DNA of 64,000 nt, taken from assembly GCF_016906535.1 (NCBI RefSeq), contig NC_057381.1, positions 868,001-932,000 on the forward strand, read 5' to 3'. Under the pieces are notes generated by a model. The model was not told the DNA's origin. It was given only the letters and a program-made list of their open reading frames with translations, and searched no databases. Origin of the DNA: Rhizoctonia solani. Its lineage: Eukaryota > Basidiomycota > Agaricomycetes > Cantharellales > Ceratobasidiaceae. Positions 34,360 to 43,923 of this stretch are shown here, piece after piece (positions within the stretch are counted from its first letter, which is position 1; the number at the start of each line of letters is the position of its first letter). Made by a program: the position numbers and the translations under genes.

Positions 34360-37300
34360 AGGCTCTTGGCGGAGTCACGAGCCTTTTTCAGTCGTGACTT
34401 GTTGAAGCGCTGGATCTCCTCTTGGCTGTGTTCTAGGAGTTCTTCCGGCTCCCAGGAGTTATCTTCCGGGCCGTAACCCTTCCATTTGATTAGGTAAAAC
34501 CATTTACCCCGTTGTCTCTTGGAGTCAATGATTTGTTCCACTTCGTATTCTTCTTCCCCTTCTATTGTTTCAGGAGGGGGTCTTTCTGGGAATGGTTGAC
34601 TGGGGGATTCGTGTGTTTTAGACAACAATCCCACATAAAATACGTCGTGGATCTTGAGGGTCTCCGGTAGTTTGAGACGGTATGCGTGACTGGATACCTT
34701 CTCAATTACCTCAAAAGGGCCTAATCGTTTGGGGTCCAACTTGTTGGAATTCGTCCTGAGTTCCACGTTCTTCCCGTCTAGCCAGACTTTTTCCCCAATT
34801 GAGTACTCAGGGATAGTTCCTTTATCCCTTGCCATACGCTCTTTGCTCATTCTGAGGGCTGACTCGGCTTCTTTCCATTCTCGGGCCAGTGTGTCTGCTA
34901 CGCCATCTGCTTCTGGTACGTTGGCTGGGACATTGGAAGGGTTCATTACTGGGTTTCTCCCATAAACCAATTCAAAGGGCGTTTTTCCCGTGGCCGCGTG
35001 CTTGGCATTGTTGTACGCATACTCCGCCAAAGGGAGCCAGGTGGCCCAGTCTGAGTGATCGGCTGCTACGTATGACCTTAGGTAGAACTCAATAAATTGA
35101 TTCACCCTCTCCGTTTGTCCGTCAGATTCCGGATGGTAAGCGGAGGAAAAAGACGGTTTGATTCCCAGCCTTTGATAGAGTGCACGAAGGAACTTTCCGG
35201 TGAACGTGGTTCCGCGGTCTGAGATGGTCCTGATCGGAAGCCCATGGAGTTTCCAGACATGTGTCACAAATAGGTCTGCCAACCCCTTGGATGTGATTTT
35301 TTTGGACGTGGGGATGAAATGCCCAAACTTGGAAAATGAATCGATAACCACGAGGATTGCATCATGGCCCTGGGACTTGGGGAACCCAGTGATGAAGTCG
35401 TACGATATTGTGTGGAACGGATACGGTGGTACTTCCAGGGGTTTCAGGGCAATAACCGGTGCATGGGCCCGTCAATTGGCTTGACAAGTGGGGCAGCATT
35501 CTACCCATTCCCTGGCGGATGATTTCATTCCTGGCCACCAGTAGCTTTGGCTGAGGAGTTCCAAGGTCCTTTGTTGTCCAGGGTGTCCCGCTAATGGCGA
35601 GTCATGGAATTCTTTTAGTAGCCTTTCTTTGAGGGACTCCGAGTCTGGTACCACTAGTTTGCCACAATACCATAGTAGATCCTCCTCCCAATCATAATCT
35701 CGATAGGCCTTTCGAATGGATGGAGGTGCGTTGTCGGCGTCCTCTGTCAGGAATTGGATGATGGGTTCTAAGGAGGAATCTTCTCTCAGCTTAGAGCGTA
35801 TTTCCGTGACGATTTCCAACTCCTCTTCTGATGAATTGGCAAAGACTTCTGCGGGGAGCATAACCTCTGGTTCTGGTGAGGTATCAACGTAGTCCGATCG
35901 CCTAGAGAGGGCGTCTGGTTTCCCTGATTGCTTTCCGGGGCGGTAATGGATTTCAAAGTTGAAATCGCTCAGGAATATGCGCCATCTGGCATGCCTGCGG
36001 TTGAATGTCCGTGCCTGCATCCAATATTCTAGATTTCAGTGATCCGTAAACACTTGTACTGGTCTGTCTGTTGCCTCTAAGAATATTCTCCATTCCTCCA
36101 GTGCTTTGATGATAGCCAGGAGTTCCTTATTGTGGGTGTCATAGTTGGCTTCTGCACCGGAAAAGGACTTGGACATATATGCAACTGGATGAAGGCGGTT
36201 ATCCTCTCCTTGTTGGCTTAAGATGGCTCCCATGGCTACTCCCGATGCATCCGTTTCTAGGTAGTAGGGAAGGCTGGGGTTGGAGTGGATGAGTACCGGC
36301 GATTTGGTGACAAGGCTCTTTAGTTCCTGGAACGCTGCCTCTTCTAGGTCGCCCCATGACCAGGGGGTCTCCTTTCTGGTAAGGTTGTGTAACGGGCGTG
36401 CGACGGAGCTGAAGTTGGGGATGAACCGGCGGAGATAGTTGACAAACCCTAGGAAGGCCTGGACCTGTTTAACTGTTCTGGGCTGGGGCCAGGATGTGAC
36501 GGCCTCAATCTTCTTCTGGTCCATGGAGAAGCCCGCAGGAGATATGACAATACCAAGGTAATCTACCGTAGTGACGTGGAAATGACACTTAGAAAGTTTG
36601 CAAAACAATTGGTTCTTCATTAGTCTTGATAGAACCTCCTTAACGTGTTCCGGATGCTTTTCAGGATCTTCTGAGAAAATGAGGATATCATCCAAGTAGA
36701 TCACCACTGTAACGTCGATGAGGTCCCTAAACAGGTCATTCATGAAGTGCTGGAATGCTGCCGGGGCATTTGTGAGACCGAAGGGCATGACCAAGTATTC
36801 AAATAATCCATATTTGGTGCGGAAGGCTGTCTTCCATTCGTCACCTTCCTTGATTTGGACATTGTTATAACCCCAACGTAAGTCCAGCTTGGTGAATAGC
36901 TTGGCGTTCCTGAGCTTAGCCATGAGGTCATCTTGCCTCGGGAGCGGGTAAACGTTTTTGTGAGTGACGTCGTTTAGTTTCCGATAATCCACAACCAGCC
37001 TAAGAGATCCGTCTGCTTTTTTCACAAACATGACTGGCGCGCCGGCGGAAGAAGTGCTGGGGCGAATCTTGCCCGTTGCCAATTCTTCGTCAATGTGTTG
37101 TTTTAACGCCTTTGATTCTGCGTCAGTCATGCCGTATATAGGTCCTGGGGAGAGTTTGGCGTCCGGAATAAGGTCTATGGATATGTCGTACTCCCTATGT
37201 GGGGGGAGGACTTTGAATTCCTCCTTGCCAAAGACTTTAGCAAACTCATGGTATTGTGGAGGGAGTGATGCCAGGGGATCTAGGTCGGCCTCTTCCTCAG

Positions 37301-37868
37301 AGGCAATCTGGGCTTGTTCGGGGAATGTGATTGAGCCCTGTTGCCAATCTATGAGAGGGGATTCTGCTGTAAGCCACGTCATGCCTAGGATAGCCTGGGT
37401 GTTGCCAATTGGGCAAACGAGGAAGGGGATGGAATGTGTGTGGCCATTGGCCGAAACCGCGAGTTGAACCTGGTGCCATATACGACCAGTCTGTGAAATT
37501 GTACCATCTAACATTCTCACTACTCGTGGATTTTCGAGTAGGGTTTTTGGGATTTTCCATTTTTCTACGACTGAAGGAGAAATAAAGTTCGAGGTGGCTC
37601 CTGAGTCCACCAGGGTTTTAAGGGGTTCTGCCAGGGAATTTTGGACATAGAGATTGATATAGAGGAGTGGTTTTTTATTGGAATCTAACCCTAAATTTAC
37701 AAACTCGATTCTATCTATATTGTCCTTTTGGGGAGTCGGGGGCTTGGCAGCAGTCCTCGACTTTAGTCTTTTCCCGAAACCTCCTCTTCTGCCACTTTGG
37801 CAACCTCCTTGATCGTGGCTTTCCAGCCGTTGGGGCATTGCTTGATACCATGGCCCTTTTGGCCGCAC
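34356..37868 (-). pseudogene. pol: Ty3 #2 pol, two in-frame stops
   Basis: Same domains and order as Ty3 #1 pol: protease LVDSGATSNFI, RT with YLDDILIFS, RNase H TDASGVAMGA, HHCC and DDE integrase (DRGTTF, YHPESDGQTERVN), and chromodomain YEVEQIIDSKR. Stops are TGA at 36038-36036 (end of RNase H) and 35474-35472 (integrase zinc region, after CCPTCQAN). At both sites Ty3 #1 has arginine CGN, so C to T at a CpG created the stop. All three open pieces lie in one frame, with no indels. The frame is entered by -1 shift from gag; the upstream end given is the open-frame limit and overlaps gag. Confidence 0.9.
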
Positions 37869-38968
37869 TTGACACAGAGGCCAGACGCGCGGCGCCGATC
37901 CCTTTCTTCCGGGGTTACGTAATTGGGGTCCTCTGAGAGGCGGACCCGTTGAGTGGTGGTAGTGGTGGAAGTGGCCACGGTGGCCGGGGACTTGGCAGGT
38001 GCCTTTTTGGGGCGGTTCTCTTCATTTTCGCGGCGAGTGTTATCAATTTTTATGGAAGCCGCGAAGATGGCTTCGAGTTTGTCTGGAATATTGTCTTTGG
38101 TAGACAACAGTTCCTTGACCTTCCAGTGGAGCCCTCGCGTAAACTGCGCAATGTAGGCTTCCTCGTTCCAGTCTAATTCCGCCATGAGGTTGCGGAACTC
38201 CGTGACGTACTCGGAGGTGGTTGTGGATTGGGAGAGAACCGCAATTTTTCTGGCGGCGGCACGCTTGGCGTCAGGATCGGCAAAAGCTTCCTTAAATTTG
38301 GCTGTCATAGCCGGGATGGTGGTGGGGGCCGTGGTTTTGCCCTTGAGGATGTTCCCAATGAGAGGGAGGGCCCAATCGGCAGCTTTGTCCTCCATGTGGT
38401 AGAGGATCCAGACAATCAGCTGCTCATCTTCTTCAAATTGATCCCTATGGAGAGCCCCCCATAACAGCATGCGATCCAGCCATTGCACAGCTTTTCGCCC
38501 TCGAATGTCCCCTTTGAATGGGTCCGGTAGTTCCATTTTGGGACGTTTGGTGTCCGAACCCGAGCTGAAAGGGGTAAGGGTCCTCAGATCCCTAAGCGCT
38601 CCGCGAGGCTCTTCCTTAACTCTCCTTGGTTGTTCTTCCTCGGAGTCGTACCCAGTAGTACCCCTGGTGGGGCGGAAAGGATCCCGGAGACCAGGCCTAG
38701 CCGTTCTTGGAGTGTTGGCTTGTCCTCCTGTGTGGGAAGGAGGGGTGATAGGCCCAGTCGATGGGCCAGGCTGTGTTTGGGCTTGGGTGGTTCCTCCTTG
38801 ATCCTTGTCTCCAAGGAGGTCCGCGGTTTCCTTGCATATGGCCTTGAGCTCAGTGAGCTGTTGGCCTTGCGATCTGATTTGGTCCTGGAGGGACCCAACT
38901 GTGGTTGTGAGGGCTGTGACAGCCTCGAGGAGAGCGGCAATGGACGGCTCTGGTTCCATCCCTGACAA
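37763..38968 (-). CDS. gag: Ty3 #2 gag
   Basis: 401 residues, or 398 from the second Met, which matches the Ty3 #1 start MEPEP. It has the same coiled-coil/linker/capsid layout and a CCHC knuckle CVKCGQKGHGIKQC. The frame is intact. It ends TCG GGA AAA GAC TAA, preserving the slippery heptamer seen in Ty3 #1. Confidence 0.92.
   Translation of the reverse strand: MSGMEPEPSIAALLEAVTALTTTVGSLQDQIRSQGQQLTELKAICKETADLLGDKDQGGTTQAQTQPGPSTGPITPPSHTGGQANTPRTARPGLRDPFRPTRGTTGYDSEEEQPRRVKEEPRGALRDLRTLTPFSSGSDTKRPKMELPDPFKGDIRGRKAVQWLDRMLLWGALHRDQFEEDEQLIVWILYHMEDKAADWALPLIGNILKGKTTAPTTIPAMTAKFKEAFADPDAKRAAARKIAVLSQSTTTSEYVTEFRNLMAELDWNEEAYIAQFTRGLHWKVKELLSTKDNIPDKLEAIFAASIKIDNTRRENEENRPKKAPAKSPATVATSTTTTTQRVRLSEDPNYVTPEERDRRRASGLCVKCGQKGHGIKQCPNGWKATIKEVAKVAEEEVSGKD
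37769..37775 (-). promoter_or_regulatory. Predicted -1 frameshift heptamer GGGAAAA in Ty3 #2
   Basis: Same position relative to the gag stop and same phase as in Ty3 #1, although the flanking codons differ (TCG versus TTG before; GAC TAA versus GAT TGA after). Confidence 0.65.
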
Positions 38969-39465
38969 GTCTCGCGAAGTGGGAGATGCGCTGCAAGAGG
39001 GCGGTTGGGACTGGGTTGGAACGGAACAACGGGAAGAGCGGCTAGAGGGACGGGAGTATGGATGGGGGACGCCAGAGCGTGTGGATGGAATGTTTAAGAC
39101 GGCGTGGGGGAAGTAGATGCCTGATACAGGACTTATGAGCGGTTTTTGTGCAGAGTGTGAACGCTAAACCTTTGCGTCAGACACCTAGCGTTGGACTATC
39201 CCTACAACAAATCAACAGATCTGGCGATTGTGATATGAGCGGGTTTTTAGCAAGCGGGTGAATCAGCTGTCTAAGGTCGCTATCTGCTGTGTTCCGGCGA
39301 AACACGTGGTATGCGGGCAATCAGGACTCGTCAGCCTTATAGCAATTCGGTACTACGTGGGGGTGGGGAGTTTTTGATTATTATACTCCGCAAGGTAGCC
39401 CCGATCACGGTTTTTTCCCTTGTGCTAGTACTGGGAGCCTTCTTGTTGTTGATCAAAGCCTACAC
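38969..39465 (-). other. Ty3 #2 untranslated leader
   Basis: About 0.5 kb without a long frame, related in sequence to the leader of Ty3 #1. Confidence 0.6.
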
Positions 39466-39478
39466 AAGTCAATTTTAC
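39466..39478 (-). other. Ty3 #2 primer-binding site (self-priming type)
   Basis: On the minus strand GTAAAATTGACTT, 2 nt from the 5' LTR. It is exactly complementary to AAGTCAATTTTAC inside the 5' LTR (plus coordinates 39739-39751). Compared with Ty3 #1, both partners carry a substitution at the same base pair. Confidence 0.75.
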
Positions 39479-39480
39479 AA

Positions 39481-40041
39481 TGTCGTGAGCCACTGTAAGG
39501 TGGTCACACACTAGTAGGTATGGGCGCTTAAGGCTGTATCTAGTACAAAACACTGCTGACTAATCTACTAAGTAAGGCTATGCTACTACCGCTTAAGGCG
39601 GTCTACTGTCTATACTACTGCGAAGGGGCCTTAGGCCTGGGAGGTGTGGTAAGTCAAGTGTGGGGGTTGACTACTGATGACTAATGGGGCCGGCTACTTA
39701 GCTGGCTGGTTATTCCTCCTCAATGAGTATGAGACGAGGTAAAATTGACTTGGGGTCTCCAAGCGATTTTCCTCTTGTATTTATACACAAGAGAACTATC
39801 TACAGGTGGTCAAAGCTCGTGAGAAAAGAAGTACAGATATGAAAAAGGAAGCGTGCTGCGGGCTGCGCAGAAGCGTGGATTTCTCCTAAGCGCCCTTGGC
39901 ACGGCATCTTGGCGCGGCATCTCGGCATAATAAGCGCCGAGATCACGTGATCGAAAAAGTAAAGATATGGAGTTCGTAAAAATGCTAAAAATAACAGAAA
40001 AATCATGCGAATCTAATGGTATAATTCAGGAGGTTGTAACA
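39481..40041 (-). repeat. Ty3 #2 5' LTR
   Basis: 561 bp, TG..CA ends, next to the CCGAT duplication. Confidence 0.94.
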
Positions 40042-40046
40042 CCGAT
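40042..40046. repeat. Ty3 #2 target-site duplication, right (CCGAT)
   Basis: Identical to 33778-33782. One copy is native hAT sequence. Confidence 0.9.
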
Positions 40047-40619
40047 GCCCAACAATACACCAAATGACAAGGAGTACACGGAACATCAACTGAGAAAATA
40101 CAATAGTTTCAGGAGAAGGTACAGCAAGGCTATCAGAAACACCACGTTCTTTATCACACTTCCGAATAGCCTTTCTGAGGTTTGATGTTCCATTATGGTC
40201 CTTGCCCCACTGTTGGTGTGATTTACATCTATTGGGTTGGTGCCTACAGATGTACCAAAAGTTAATGTAATTGGGCTCAAGGCTCCCACTGGAATCCTTC
40301 CAGTATATGCGCTCCACAATTTTAATAAAATGTCGATATGTAATGCAGCCCTTCTTCTGCCTTGTAAGAGAGGATGCTATAATTATAACTGAGCATATAC
40401 ATCAATTATACTTGCAAAATATATGCACCTACCTATTAGGATATCATCAGAATAGGCCCAAGCCTGGTGATCTGGGAGGTTTGAGATCATCCTTAGCTGA
40501 GATTCAGTAAGGCTGGAAAGAAGGGTTGTAGGTGGTGGGAGCGCATCTTGAATATCCTCCATGGCTAAACGTAGTAGAAGAGGAGGGGGGAGTACGGAAA
40601 GGCAGGGAGGCTCAGGCAT
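40047..40619 (-). pseudogene. hAT transposase, N-terminal part
   Basis: Start at 40619 or, more modestly, 40562 (MEDIQDALPPP). One intron is inferred near 40389-40432. The next exon carries RQKKGCITYRHF, a WGKDHNGTSNLRKAIRKC stretch reminiscent of a BED-type zinc finger, and LLVIWCIVGHR, where Ty3 #2 is inserted. The reading frame on this side meets the frame on the other side of Ty3 #2 in phase if one target duplication is removed. Confidence 0.8.
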
Positions 40620-40624
40620 ATATA

Positions 40625-40844
40625 ATATTATTATTGGTACTATACAGGTTCATGATTTCAGGCATTGTACCCGGCACCGGACCCGCGTTTGACGGATCGG
40701 GTAGGTACAGGTCTCTTGAGTCCAGCATATCCGTACCCGCCGTATCCGCATAGCCACACACAGCCACGGGTCGGGACGGGTACGGGTATTACATCAGTTC
40801 GATCCGTGCGATCTGCGGATACTCGTATCCGCCGTCAGTCCCTA
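40625..40844. repeat. hAT right subterminal and terminal repeats
   Basis: Many ACCCG, ATCCG and CGGATAC motifs in both orientations, ending in the imperfect inverted repeat. It mirrors the left end. Confidence 0.7.
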
Positions 40845-40852
40845 ATCGGGAG
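40845..40852. repeat. hAT target-site duplication, right (ATCGGGAG)
   Basis: Identical to 24689-24696. Confidence 0.93.
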
Positions 40853-41516
40853 CGATCCATGGATATTGCATCAATTTACCACCTGTAGCATTCGCCGGAT
40901 GTAGTAAACATGCGAACTGCAGGGTGCGGAGGCATCGCATACGATGCTTGACTGAGGGCGGAGGTGAGTTCTCCGGGCGTCATTCCATACGACAACCTCG
41001 GGATGGGGTACCGAGCGTAATGATTCAATCCACCCTCGCTTTTTTTTTTTCAGTACCCGCCCGTCATCCCTAAATTTCTGTCGCGTATTTAACGCTGGCT
41101 ATTGCTTGTCCATTTCTGTTACTTATCCACTCTTGTGCAATTCTCTGTCATCCTGAGCCTTCGATCTAGAAGGTCGAAGCCTTGGATGGCCCAGCCAACA
41201 CCCTTAGGCCGCCTGCGACCGGCCACCGGCTCCCCCACTTATACCGCATACAGAGCCTGCATGTCATACACATACGGGCGTGCCAAACCAAAGCATAGGC
41301 TGAATGTTCTCAACAGTTAGCTCCAAGCAGATTGGGTTCTAAGAAATGGGTAGTTGGAATGACGGAAGAGACCTTGGACTATGTATAACTTATTCCGATA
41401 ACAGAGAGAGTTTCGGCTCTCAGCAATTAATTATAAAGTCTCATACACCACGCAGCAGCAAATAGAAATCTTCTGGGTACAGAACCAAGCGAGCATCGCG
41501 ATGCATTTAGCAAGTC
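40853..41516. other. Intergenic, nothing recognised
   Basis: Flank between the hAT element and the 3' end of chitin deacetylase 2. It contains a T-run (41041-41050) and no recognised gene. Confidence 0.4.
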
Positions 41517-43190
41517 CAGGAAGCCTTGACGAAGCGCAACGTTAGCTCAGGGTAGGTATGTATGCATATTTCCAACTTACATCGGGGGTCTGTGGGGAGC
41601 CAACGGACTGGTAGGGTTGCTCGCCAAGGCACTCTGCGACTGTAACCAGCCTATAATGCCAACCATATCTTAGCTGCTATTTCTAACTTGACGCGATCAT
41701 TTAACGTACCGGTAACCCGCAGCCTGGAGCTTCTGGATAGCGTAGGGGAGGACCTCGTATCTACAGAAATAGCGTATCAGCACTTCTATTACGTTGAATG
41801 AGAGTAAGCTATACATACGCGGTTGATGCTGCAGGATAGTTAGTCAAAATATCCCCTCGTTGGTGGGAACATTACTTACCATAGGTCTCATGGTTCAGCG
41901 CGAGGATGGTCGAAGGGCGCTGGGAAATGATCTGATCATATAGCCCATTGGACTCGGCCGCAGAAGCACCTGTAATCACTAAGTGAGAAAAAACTGCATT
42001 GAGCATAGAATTGTTCATCGTACCAGCAGAGTCCCGGCTATCGAAATCCCAATTAACACTGAAATAGAAATCCAATGCTCAGTATAAAAATGACTCGAGA
42101 TTGATTAAATCACTGACATCTTCTGCCCACGAACTCCAGCAACATTTTGGACGTTATCTGTTTAATAAACATGAGGGTATACTCTCGCTAGTAAAGTAAT
42201 GCTACCATACCGTTATAACTACCGAAAGGAGGACGCATACACGCGGGCATGACGCCAAGAATCCTCTGCAGGGCCTCTGATTTCAAGTATAGCTTGTTAG
42301 CTATCGGGTGTCAGCCAAGCACATTATCAGACGCTCACGTTCAACTCTCCACATCTCGTCATGAACTTGGTCCCAACTGAGCTACAGACACAAATCAGTT
42401 GTCGTCGTTAGTTGATCCCATGGGTACTCACAGTGGCTAGGTCCTTGTGACCCCAAGTATGGGAGCCGATCTAGTCTACAGAGTCAGTAAATGAATTCAG
42501 TTCAAGTACACCAGCGGTCGAACCTGGTGCCCCCGATCGTAAACATATTTCAAACGCCTAAGGGGGTAAATAAGTATTAGATATGCTGAAAATATTGATA
42601 AACACACTTTTGATTTTCGGCGCTATAGATGCACTCGTCTGGAATATCAATGTGTCAAATCAACTGACACTTGGATAGGGGGGGGCGCCTCACAGTTGTT
42701 TCCGTTGAAGAAGAAAGTCCTATAGTATAATTGTGAGCAATTAAATTGAGAATTATAGAGAAAAAATGAGAGAATTTGTGTTTCTGTGTGTTTCCGAGAA
42801 AAGTTGAACTCCAAGAACAGGCAGGGATGCAAAAGCAGTTTCAAAGGGGTAAAAAATAGAATAGCTTACCCTTTGGCTCCAGCATTCTCCAAGGTATTTA
42901 CGATATCGTAAATATCTGGAATAACCAGTGTTAGCTGGTTAGATGAAATAGTAAAGTGCTACGAACACTGGTACGGCCCCTGAGATAGAAGGGCTTAGCA
43001 TGATAAAACTAACGAAAACGGCTAAACTTACGTCGTCGAAGGTGAGAGCAACAGTATTTGGAACGGTGCATTTGGTGATAACCTGCGGGGCAGCGCGAGT
43101 CAAGAGTGTGCCATCGGTCGGGGCAGCAAAGACACCTATGATCGCGGACGCGAATGCAGCCGCGACGGAGAGCTTAGCAAACAACTGCAT
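41517..43190 (-). CDS. Chitin deacetylase 2 (CE4, NodB domain)
   Basis: Secreted chitin deacetylase, close paralogue of copy 1. Start is at 43190 (MQLFAKLSVAAAF), signal peptide to about GVFA-AP, then VITKCTVPNTVALTFDD. Later exons carry the RPPF/YG-type motif, NWDFDSRDSAG (motif 4; copies 1 and 3 have DSGDS) and ILALNHETYGK. The C-terminal exon reads ASWTC-stop (TAA 41519-41517), as in copy 1. Introns fall at the same places as in copy 1, which supports tandem duplication. The Gly to Arg change in WDFDSRD is next to a conserved acidic position and may affect activity; this is inference. Confidence 0.87.
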
Positions 43191-43923
43191 AATGAGAGAC
43201 AGAAGTAGGCAGTAAAGAGTGACTGTGACACAAAGTCAGAGAAAAAGAGAAAAACCGGTACTCGAAGTGAGAGGACGAGACAGATGCTCAGGTTGATCGA
43301 GTTCCCCCAACCGATTTATATACTCCTGCATTAGCCGACCGAACATCCAGAGAATATCATGTTTGGCATAGTCATTGGACATTGTTTACTCCCTCTGCTT
43401 CTTTCCTTCCAGGCTGAGCAGGCTTGGGCTGTAATTTGTTTAAAGTTGAAGGGCGTGGCGATCAGCATCACCTGACGTTGTTCATATTTGATTGGAGTAG
43501 TGTGCGCCATCAGGCGAGATTCATACAAACTACGTTCTATTGGTTGATGCCAAGAACGCATGTCTATAAAAAGCAAGGCTAGGTTTAACGTGGCTGTTTG
43601 TATATTTCATCTTTGGCATGTTTAGTTTCGAGTGGTATTCTCGGGAGAATATTACCTGCGTGTTTTAAGCTCTGAGTATTGTGCCCTTCACGAGTATATC
43701 TATTGCTGACACATGTCACTAGACAGACGTTTGTCACCGACAACCTGTCTTGGCAAATCAAAGCCAGGCCACCTGAGGTATGCTTGCGAAGGACGTCTGA
43801 TCTCCGATAAGTATTGTAAACTCAGGTATATTATACGACGCCAACACACAACAAAAGAGTGACAAGTAATAACCAGATGAGAAATAATGTCCAATTAGAG
43901 CAGGAGAACTCCTATATAAAGAC
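43191..43923. promoter_or_regulatory. Intergenic between chitin deacetylase 2 and 3
   Basis: 733 bp holding the promoter of copy 2 and the 3' flank of copy 3. The part next to copy 2 is similar to the upstream region of copy 1. No other gene is seen. Confidence 0.5.

Larger units (their letters stand above)
33783..40041 (-). mobile_element. Ty3 #2: full-length chromodomain LTR retrotransposon, opposite orientation
   Basis: 6,259-bp relative of Ty3 #1, inserted in the N-terminal part of the hAT transposase on the minus strand. Same gene order, same self-priming arrangement, same GGGAAAA heptamer, same polypurine tract. Its LTRs (562 and 561 bp) share their outer ends with Ty3 #1 but differ much inside, so it is a separate subfamily. 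The LTR pair differs by four CpG transitions and one A in an A-run. Two in-frame TGA codons interrupt pol. Confidence 0.95.
24697..40844 (-). mobile_element. hAT DNA transposon carrying two nested Ty3 retrotransposons
   Basis: Outer element of 16,148 bp. Its ends are TAGGGAAGGAAACGGATACG (left) and, on the other strand, TAGGGACTGACGGCGGATACG (right), imperfect inverted repeats flanked by the 8-bp duplication ATCGGGAG. Both subterminal regions (24697-24860 and 40660-40844) are packed with ATCCG/ACCCG-type motifs, as expected for transposase-binding repeats. The hAT's own DNA is about 3.6 kb; the rest is Ty3 #1 (26506-32757) and Ty3 #2 (33783-40041). The transposase gene runs on the minus strand. 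The element sits between chitin deacetylase 1 and 2. Placement of both ends rests on the matching target duplication and is strong. Confidence 0.92.
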
